64,000 nt of DNA from DASQFQ01 sp963730115 (lineage in GTDB: Bacteria; Actinomycetota; Thermoleophilia; Solirubrobacterales; Solirubrobacteraceae), in NCBI GenBank assembly GCA_963730115.1, contig CAVSQM010000010.1:62001-126000 (forward strand), in the 5' to 3' direction. Positions 58,299 through 64,000 of the stretch are shown one piece after another; positions within the stretch are counted from its first letter, which is position 1, and the number at the start of each line of letters is the position of its first letter. Made by a program: the position numbers and the translations under genes. The notes beneath the pieces were generated by a model. The model was not told the origin of the DNA. It made no database searches and saw only the letters and a list, made by a program, of their open reading frames with translations.

Positions 58299-59246
58299 CG
58301 GATCGCCGCGGGAACGTCGGCGAGCGGGAAGACGCGGTCCACGACCGGCCGAAGCGCGCCCGCCTCGATCAGCTCCTTCAGCCGCGTCAGCTCCGTCGGC
58401 CTTGCGCGGCGCGGAGAAGTCGAGGCTCGGGAGCCGGCGATCGAACGGTGACATCGCCACGAGCTTGAGCGTGCGCGGGAAGGTCCCGAGCCACGCGCCA
58501 CCCGAGGCGCCGTAGCCATCGTGGCCGATGATCACGTACCTCCCGCCCGGCGTGAGGGCGCGCAGGCAGTCGGCGATCGAGCGGTTGCCCGGGATGTCGA
58601 CGATGACGTCGTAGCGCCGCTCGGTGAAGTCCTCGCGGGTGTAGTCGACCACGTGGTCGGCGAACGAGCGCACGAGGTCGAGCTTCGCGGGCGCGTCGAC
58701 GCCGGTCACCTCGGCGCCGAAGGCCTTGGCGAGCTGGACGGCGAACAGGCCCACCCCGCCGCCCGCGCCGTTGACGAGCACCCGCTGCCCGGCCTGCACG
58801 TTGCCGTCGCGCCGTACGGCCTGCAGCGCGATCAGGCCTGAGGTGGGGACGACGGCGGCCTGCTCGAACGACAGCCCGGCCGGCTTGGGCGCCAGCGAGG
58901 CTTCGGGCGCGGCCGCGAACTCGGCGAAGGCGCCGCCATTGCGCCACTGAAGGCCGCGGATCGTCTCGCCGAACACCTCGTCCCCCTGCCGGAACCGCGT
59001 CACGTCCCGCCCGGCCGCCTCGACGACGCCCGCGAGGTCGATGCCGGGGACGCGATGGCGCGGCCGGCGGAGCCCGCCGACCCGGACGAGGAACGGCTGC
59101 CCGCGCATGACATGCCACACGTCGGGGTGCACGGAGGCGGCGTGCACCCGCACCAGGACCTCGTCCGCGCGGATGCCCGGAACCTCGACGTCGCGCAGCG
59201 CGAGCACCTCGGATCCGCCGTACCGCTCCTGAACGATCGCGCGCAT
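58247..59246 (-). CDS. Quinone oxidoreductase-like zinc-independent MDR protein (frameshifted here)
   Basis: Reconstructed at 332 residues. The N-terminal GroES-like domain begins MRAIVQERYGGSEVLALRDV. The Rossmann motif is VLVNGAGGGVGLFAVQLAKA, with GNRSIADCLRALTPGGRYVI after it. No zinc ligands are seen, so it belongs to the QOR/zeta-crystallin group that reduces quinones or enals with NADPH. One extra base at 58400-58401 breaks the frame before PTELTRLKELIEAGALRPVV; the end VFPLADVPAAIRYLESGSVL is typical. GAGGAGG lies upstream of the ATG. It diverges from the GH4 gene, with only 19 bases between starts. Confidence 0.87.
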
Positions 59247-59251
59247 GCTCG

Positions 59252-59257
59252 TACGAT
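59252..59257 (+). promoter_or_regulatory. -10 box of the GH4-sugar operon
   Basis: TACGAT ends eight bases before the ATG at 59266. It overlaps the leader of the divergent quinone reductase gene. Confidence 0.4.
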
Positions 59258-59265
59258 CCTCCTCG

Positions 59266-60597
59266 ATGAAGCTCACGATCGTCGGCGGCGGAGGGTTCCG
59301 CGTCCCACTGGTCTACGGGGCGCTGCTGAGCAAGCGCGACACGCTCCCGTTCGACGAGGTGGTGCTGCACGACCTCGACGCCGACCGGATGGAGCGGATG
59401 GCCGCCGTCCTGCGCGGGCTGGCGGCGGAGCGCGGCGGCGAGCTGCCGTTCCGCGCCACCACCGACCTCGAGGACGCCGTCGAGGGCGCCGACTTCGTGT
59501 TCTCTGCGATCCGCGTGGGCCGGCTCGAAGGCCGGGTGGTCGACGAGTCGGTGCCGCTCGCTCGCGGCGTGCTCGGGCAGGAGACGACCGGGCCGGGCGG
59601 GATCTGCTTCGCGCTGCGGACGATCCCGGAGATGCTGCGGCTGGCCGAGGCGGTGGCCGAGCGGGCGCCGAGCGCCTGGGTCGTCAACTTCACCAACCCG
59701 GCGGGCATGGTCACCGAGGCGCTGCAGCAGGTGCTGGGCGACCGGGTGGTCGGCATCTGCGACTCGCCGAGCGGCCTCTGCCGCCGCGTCGCACGCGCGA
59801 TCGGGCGCGCGCCGGCGGAGATGTGGTTCGACTACTTCGGCCTCAACCACCTCGGATGGCTGCGCGCCGCCTACGACGCCGACGGCGACCGCCTGCCCGA
59901 GCTGCTCGCCGACGACGCCACGCTCACGAGCTTCGAGGAGGGCCGCCTGTTCGGCGGCGACTGGCTGCGGGCGCTGGGGATGATCCCCAACGAGTACCTC
60001 TACTACTTCTACTTCCACTCCGATGCGGTCGAGTCGATCCGCACCGGCGTCCCGCGCGGCGCCCAGCTGCTCGAGTCGCAGGCCGACTTCTACGCCCGCA
60101 ACGGCGAGGACGCCCTCGCCGACTGGCGCGCCACCCGCGCCGAGCGCGACCGCACCTACATGGCCGCCGAGCGGCTCGCCGCCGGCATCGAGGCCGACCA
60201 CGACGACGGTGGCGACGGCGGCGGCTACGAAGGCGAGGCGATGGCGGTCGTCGAAGCCATCGCCAACAACACCCGCGCCGTGATGATCCTCAACACCGCC
60301 AACCGCTCCGCCCTCCCGTTCCTCGACGAGCGCGCGGTCGTCGAGGTGCCCTGCATCGTCGGCCGCACCGGCCCGCAGCCGGTCGCGATCGGCTCCGTCC
60401 CCGCGCACGCCCAGGCGCTGGTGACCGCGATCAAGGACGTCGAGCGCACGACCATCCAGGCCGCCCAGACCGGCTCCGCCGAGCTTGCGATCCGCGCGCT
60501 GGCGCTCCATCCGCTGGTGCCGAGCGTGCAGACCGCGCGCGACATCTTCGCCGGCTACCGCGAGCAGCTGCCCGAGCTGGAGGCGCGCTTCGCATGA
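59266..60597 (+). CDS. GH4 family glycosidase (6-phospho-beta-glucosidase-like)
   Basis: A 443-residue NAD- and metal-dependent glycosidase. It begins with the Rossmann site LTIVGGGGFRVPLVYGALLS, then ADFVFSAIRVGRLEGRVVDE, VVNFTNPAGMVTEALQQVLG, VGICDSPSGLCRRVARAIGR and FDYFGLNHLGWLRAAYDADG; the last block is typical of the 6-phospho-beta-glucosidase branch. GH4 enzymes act by transient oxidation at C3 and need NAD+ and Mn2+. The gene is coupled to a PfkB kinase gene (ATGA) and an ABC importer. With no PTS present, the substrate may be phosphorylated after import or may be unphosphorylated. Confidence 0.88.
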   Translation: MKLTIVGGGGFRVPLVYGALLSKRDTLPFDEVVLHDLDADRMERMAAVLRGLAAERGGELPFRATTDLEDAVEGADFVFSAIRVGRLEGRVVDESVPLARGVLGQETTGPGGICFALRTIPEMLRLAEAVAERAPSAWVVNFTNPAGMVTEALQQVLGDRVVGICDSPSGLCRRVARAIGRAPAEMWFDYFGLNHLGWLRAAYDADGDRLPELLADDATLTSFEEGRLFGGDWLRALGMIPNEYLYYFYFHSDAVESIRTGVPRGAQLLESQADFYARNGEDALADWRATRAERDRTYMAAERLAAGIEADHDDGGDGGGYEGEAMAVVEAIANNTRAVMILNTANRSALPFLDERAVVEVPCIVGRTGPQPVAIGSVPAHAQALVTAIKDVERTTIQAAQTGSAELAIRALALHPLVPSVQTARDIFAGYREQLPELEARFA

Positions 60598-61493
60598 GCG
60601 TCGACGTCGTCGTCACCGCCACCGCGTTCATGGACATCACGTTCATCGGGCTCGAGTCCGTGCCCAGGCCGGGCGAGGAGCGCTTCGCCGGCGACCTCCT
60701 GCGCTCGCCCGGCGGCGGTGCCATCAACGCGATCGGGGCGTCCCGGCTCGGGCTCAAGGCCGCGCTCGCGGTCCCGCTCGGCGAGGACCTCGACGGGCGC
60801 TTCATCCGCGAGGAGCTGCAGGCCGAGGGAGTCGAGCTCTCGACCGGCGCCGGCACGCGCACCCCGACCACGGTGGTGATGCCGTGGGGCGGCGAGCGGG
60901 CCATGGTCACCTTCGAGCCCGGCTCCAGCACGAGCGCGGCCGAGGTCGCCGCCTTCGGGCCGCGCGCGGTGATCGTCGCGCTCGACCAGCTCGACCTCGT
61001 GCCGCCCGGCGTTCGCGGCTATGTCAGCTGCGGGGACGACGACGCCCGCGCCTTCCGCGCGCGCCCGCCGCGCGACCTCGACGGCGCCCGCGCCCTGTTC
61101 GTCAACCGCCGCGAGGCGACGCTGATCACCGGCGAGCACACCCCGGAGAAAGCCGCGGAGCGGCTGGGCGGCGACGTCGAGATCGCCGTCGTCACGCTCG
61201 GCCCGGAGGGCGCCGTGGCCGCCGTCGACGGCGGCCTGGTGCGCGCTCCCGGCTTCGAGATGAAGACCGTCGACACCACCGGAGCGGGCGACCTCCTGTG
61301 CGCCGCGTTCGTGTGGGCGGACCTCGCCGGCGCCGACGTCGAGGTTGCCTTGCGCTGGGCAGTCCTGTACGGATCACTCTCAGTCACCGTCCCGACGGGG
61401 TTCGCCGGTGCCGTCTCGCTCGAGCGGCTGCAGGCGGAAGGGTCGACCCGCGGCCTGCCGCCGCTGGCCACACACAAGGAGACACGGACATGA
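60594..61493 (+). CDS. PfkB-family carbohydrate kinase
   Basis: A 299-residue ribokinase-like enzyme. Motif 1 is near the N-terminus (SPGGGAINAIGASRLGLKAA, with the GG hinge) and motif 2 is VDTTGAGDLLCAAFVWADLA, where Asp of GAGD is the catalytic base. AVVTLGPEGAVAAVDGGLVR precedes it. The chain is compact and lacks a long lid. It would phosphorylate a sugar at its terminal hydroxyl. The gene overlaps both neighbours (ATGA at each end), so it is made together with the GH4 enzyme and the binding protein. It could phosphorylate the imported disaccharide for GH4 or the sugar released by it. Confidence 0.87.
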   Translation: MSVDVVVTATAFMDITFIGLESVPRPGEERFAGDLLRSPGGGAINAIGASRLGLKAALAVPLGEDLDGRFIREELQAEGVELSTGAGTRTPTTVVMPWGGERAMVTFEPGSSTSAAEVAAFGPRAVIVALDQLDLVPPGVRGYVSCGDDDARAFRARPPRDLDGARALFVNRREATLITGEHTPEKAAERLGGDVEIAVVTLGPEGAVAAVDGGLVRAPGFEMKTVDTTGAGDLLCAAFVWADLAGADVEVALRWAVLYGSLSVTVPTGFAGAVSLERLQAEGSTRGLPPLATHKETRT

Positions 61494-62839
61494 CACGTCG
61501 CTCGATCGCCATCCTGCTGCTCTTGCTCACCACTGTGGTCGCCGGCTGCGGCACGCCCGGCGGCGACTCCTCCGACAACGCGGAGCAGGCCGAGGAGAGC
61601 AAGCAGAACTCGGCCAAGGTCGACGTCGCGAAGGCCGGGGACGTCACGCTGACGATCTGGGACCAGGAGGTCCGGGGCGGCCAGGCGGCGCAGATCAAGC
61701 GCCTCAACGCCGCGTTCCTCGCGCAGTACCCGAACGTGAAGATCAAGCGCGTCGCGAAGTCGTTCACCGACCTCCAGACGACGCTCAAGCTCGCGGTCTC
61801 GAGCGACAAGGCGCCCGACATCGTCGAGGCCAACCAGGGCCGCCCGATCATGGGCCAGCTCGTCAAGGGCGGGCTGCTGAAGCCGCTGGACGCCTACGCG
61901 GACGCCTACGGCTGGAACGACCGCTGGTCCGAGACGCTGCTCGACCTCAACCGCTTCAGCTCCGACGGCACGCAGTTCGGCTCGGGCGACCTCTACGGCG
62001 TCTCGCAGATGGGCGAGATCGTGGGCGTCTTCTACAACCGCGACATGGTGCCGACGCCGCCGAAGACGTTCGCCGAGTTCGAGGCGATGCTGGCCAAGGC
62101 GAAGGCCAAGGGCCAGACCCCGATCGCGTTCGGCAACCTCGACAAGTTCGGCGGCATCCACGAGTTCCAGACCGTCCAGAACCAGTTCACGCCGAAGAGC
62201 TCGGTCCGCAACTTCGTGTTCGCGAAGAACGGGCAGACGTTCGACACCGAGGAGAACCGCGAGGCCGCCACCAAGCTCCAGGAGTGGGCCGACAAGGGCT
62301 ACTTCACCAAGGACTTCAACGGCGTCGGCTACGACCCGGCCTGGCAGCAGTTCGCCAAGGGCAAGGGCCCGTTCACGATCGCCGGCACGTGGATCACGTT
62401 CGACGCCAACAAGGCGCTCGGGGACAAGCTCGGCTTCTTCCTGATGCCGCCGCGTGAGGCGGGCGCCGAGCCGACCTCGCTCGGCGGCGAGAGCCTGCCG
62501 TGGTCGATCACGTCGAAGTCCAAGAACGCCGACGTGGCCGCCGCGTACATCGACTTCATCACGAACGCCCGGGCGGCCGACGTGCTCGTCGAGACCGACA
62601 ACCTGCCGGCGATGGAGGCGGCCAAGCAGCCGACCTCCGCGGCCGGCAAGGACGTCTTCGCGGCCTGGAAGCAGCTCAGCGAGACCGACGGGCTGACGCC
62701 GTACATGGACTACGCGACGCCGACGTTCTACGACGACTTCTCCGGCGCGGTCCAGCGACTGCTGGGCGGCAAGCTGACGCCGGAGGCGTTCACGAAGGGC
62801 GTGCAGGCGAGCTACGCGAAGTTCACCGACACGCTGTGA
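61490..62839 (+). CDS. ABC sugar transporter substrate-binding lipoprotein
   Basis: A 449-residue type 1 extracellular binding protein. The lipoprotein signal is MTRRSIAILLLLLTTVVAGC, with the lipobox VAGC giving a lipidated Cys20. The mature part has TIWDQEVRGGQAAQIKRLNA, PDIVEANQGRPIMGQLVKGG, LYGVSQMGEIVGVFYNRDMV and an end typical of family 1 (AVQRLLGGKLTPEAFTKGV). Ligands in this family are oligosaccharides. The start overlaps the kinase stop (ATGA) and its own stop overlaps the permease GTG (GTGA). No ATPase gene is in the window; it may lie beyond the right edge or be shared (MsiK type). Confidence 0.92.
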   Translation: MTRRSIAILLLLLTTVVAGCGTPGGDSSDNAEQAEESKQNSAKVDVAKAGDVTLTIWDQEVRGGQAAQIKRLNAAFLAQYPNVKIKRVAKSFTDLQTTLKLAVSSDKAPDIVEANQGRPIMGQLVKGGLLKPLDAYADAYGWNDRWSETLLDLNRFSSDGTQFGSGDLYGVSQMGEIVGVFYNRDMVPTPPKTFAEFEAMLAKAKAKGQTPIAFGNLDKFGGIHEFQTVQNQFTPKSSVRNFVFAKNGQTFDTEENREAATKLQEWADKGYFTKDFNGVGYDPAWQQFAKGKGPFTIAGTWITFDANKALGDKLGFFLMPPREAGAEPTSLGGESLPWSITSKSKNADVAAAYIDFITNARAADVLVETDNLPAMEAAKQPTSAAGKDVFAAWKQLSETDGLTPYMDYATPTFYDDFSGAVQRLLGGKLTPEAFTKGVQASYAKFTDTL

Positions 62840-63726
62840 CCACGCTCGCGCCGCCCGGCGAGCCGCGGCGCGTCGCCTACCTGTACCTGCTCCCGGGGCT
62901 GGTCGTCTTCGGGCTGTTCGTCCTGGCGCCGCTCGTGCACAGCGCCTGGTTGTCGCTGTTCACGTGGGACGGGGTGACCGCGGGCACGTGGAACGGGCTC
63001 GGGAACTACGCGGACGTCGTCCGCGACCCGAAGCTGCGCTCGGCCTTCGCGCACGCGTTCGTCCTCGTGCTGTTCTACGCCGTCGGGCCGATCACCATCG
63101 GACTGTTGCTGGCGGCCGCGATGGCGCGCTCGCGCGTCCGCGGCCTGGCGCTGTTCCGGACCGTGCTGTTCCTGCCCCAGGTGATCGCGCTCGTGGTCGT
63201 CGCGGTGATGTGGCGGATGATCTACGCGCCCGAGGGAGGCCTCCTCAACGAGTTCCTGCGTGCGATCGGCCTCGGCTCGCTCGCGCAGAACTGGCTCGGT
63301 TCTTTCAACCTCGCGCTGCCGTCAGTCGGGCTGATCGGCGTGTGGGTCATGTACGGGCTGGCGATGGTGCTCTTCACCGCCGGGGTGCAGAAGATCCCGC
63401 AGTCGCTCTATGACGCGGCGCGCGTGGACGGCGCCGGACCGGTGCGCGAGTTCTTCGCCGTGACGCTGCCCGGGTTGCGCAACGAGATCGCGGTCGCGCT
63501 GACGCTGACGACGATCCAGGCGCTGCGCGCGTTCGACCTCGTCTACATCACGACCGGCGGCGGGCCCGGCGACGCCACCACCGTGCCCGCCTACGAGGTC
63601 TACAACCGCGCGTTCCGCACCGGCGACGTGGGTACGGCGTCGGCGATCGGCGTCTGCATCGTGGCGCTCATCTTCGTGCTGACCCTGCTCATCAACCGGG
63701 TCGCCGAGCGGGAGGCCGCGCGATGA
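62836..63726 (+). CDS. ABC sugar transporter permease (MalF type)
   Basis: A 296-residue membrane protein with six segments. The start VAYLYLLPGLVVFGLFVLAP with LVHSAWLSLFTWDGVTAGTW is characteristic of CUT1 permeases. The coupling EAA loop appears as YDAARVDGAGPVREFFAVTL with PG, the expected EAAxxDGA form (here DAARVDGA). VYITTGGGPGDATTVPAYEV is a typical C-terminal block. GTG is coupled to the binding-protein stop, and its stop overlaps the second permease (ATGA). Confidence 0.93.
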   Translation: MTTLAPPGEPRRVAYLYLLPGLVVFGLFVLAPLVHSAWLSLFTWDGVTAGTWNGLGNYADVVRDPKLRSAFAHAFVLVLFYAVGPITIGLLLAAAMARSRVRGLALFRTVLFLPQVIALVVVAVMWRMIYAPEGGLLNEFLRAIGLGSLAQNWLGSFNLALPSVGLIGVWVMYGLAMVLFTAGVQKIPQSLYDAARVDGAGPVREFFAVTLPGLRNEIAVALTLTTIQALRAFDLVYITTGGGPGDATTVPAYEVYNRAFRTGDVGTASAIGVCIVALIFVLTLLINRVAEREAAR

Positions 63727-64000
63727 TCGACCGCCGCGAGCAGGCGCTGACGTACCTGATCCTCGGCGTGTTCTCGATCATCGCCCTGGTGCCGATCGTG
63801 GGGATCGTGCTGACCGCGCTGCAGGCGCCCGGCGAGATCGCCACGTTCGGGACGCCCAACGGCTTCCACGTGAGCAACTTCGCCGACGCATGGGACGAGG
63901 GGCACTTCTCCACCTACCTGCGCTCGAGCGCCATCGTCGTGGTGGCCGTGGTGGTGCTGTCGACCGTGCTCTCGATCCTGTCCGGCTACGCGTTCGGGAT
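63723..64000 (+). CDS. ABC sugar transporter permease (MalG type), partial
   Basis: The first 92 codons of a second CUT1 permease, cut by the right edge. MIDRREQALTYLILGVFSII then ALVPIVGIVLTALQAPGEIA, a periplasmic loop with FHVSNFADAWDEGHFSTYLR, and the second segment SSAIVVVAVVVLSTVLSILS followed by GYAFG match MalG-type proteins. It overlaps the first permease gene (ATGA) and completes the heterodimer of the importer. Confidence 0.9.
   Translation, partial: MIDRREQALTYLILGVFSIIALVPIVGIVLTALQAPGEIATFGTPNGFHVSNFADAWDEGHFSTYLRSSAIVVVAVVVLSTVLSILSGYAFG

Overview
The window is very GC-rich (roughly 73% by eye), has strongly GC-biased third codon positions and no rRNA, tRNA, phage or transposase genes. 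The gene set points to an actinobacterium: Ser/Thr kinases with FHA proteins, a GlgE-type alpha-glucan pathway plus TreYZ, surface proteins with Fn3-like and thrombospondin-type-3 repeats, and a DUF1800/DUF1501 pair. My best guess is class Thermoleophilia, order Solirubrobacterales (Solirubrobacter/Conexibacter-like). That placement is inference from family content, not a search.

Layout. 0-4.8 kb: an ABC exporter with a sensor kinase (cut by the left edge), an NfeD/SPFH membrane pair and a short-chain dehydrogenase. 4.8-9.1 kb: a probable MarR-controlled detoxification unit (SDR, covalent-FAD oxidase, MFS exporter) with a clear palindromic operator. 9.1-15.4 kb: small housekeeping and secreted genes, plus an unexplained terminator-ended transcript. 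15.4-34.2 kb: an alpha-glucan/trehalose supercluster (malQ, glgE, treS, pep2, glgB, treZ, glgX, treY and a GT4 glycogen-synthase-like gene) interrupted by two surface proteins on the other strand. 34.1-41.0 kb: a signalling block with two Ser/Thr kinases, three FHA proteins and secreted or membrane proteins. 41.0-47.4 kb: a CPA2 antiporter with unusual extra domains, an NmrA-like protein, a membrane protein and an FAD protein. 47.4-51.1 kb: DUF1800, DUF1501 and cupredoxin genes. 51.1-57.5 kb: a helicase, a PPOX protein, a degenerate GGDEF protein, an FAH hydrolase, clpP and an atypical response regulator. 57.5-64 kb: an orphan ABC ATPase, a quinone reductase, and a GH4-PfkB-ABC sugar-import operon that runs off the right edge.

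How the genes work together. TreS, Pep2, GlgE and GlgB form the trehalose-to-glucan route. GlgX, TreY and TreZ take glucan back to trehalose, and MalQ recycles short maltodextrins. Start/stop overlaps (ATGA, GTGA) show that glgE-treS-pep2-glgB and treZ-glgX-treY are two tight operons.

Three features cut across the window. First, two related imperfect palindromes of about 180 bp (44781-44960 and 55761-55945) sit between convergent genes and look like an undescribed dispersed repeat. Second, about 16 genes carry a TANNNT -10 box only 6-14 bases before the start codon, which predicts widespread leaderless mRNAs. Third, about thirty single-base frameshifts, nearly all +1 in short G/C runs, break otherwise intact genes. 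These look like sequence errors rather than decay, so several proteins below are given as reconstructions.
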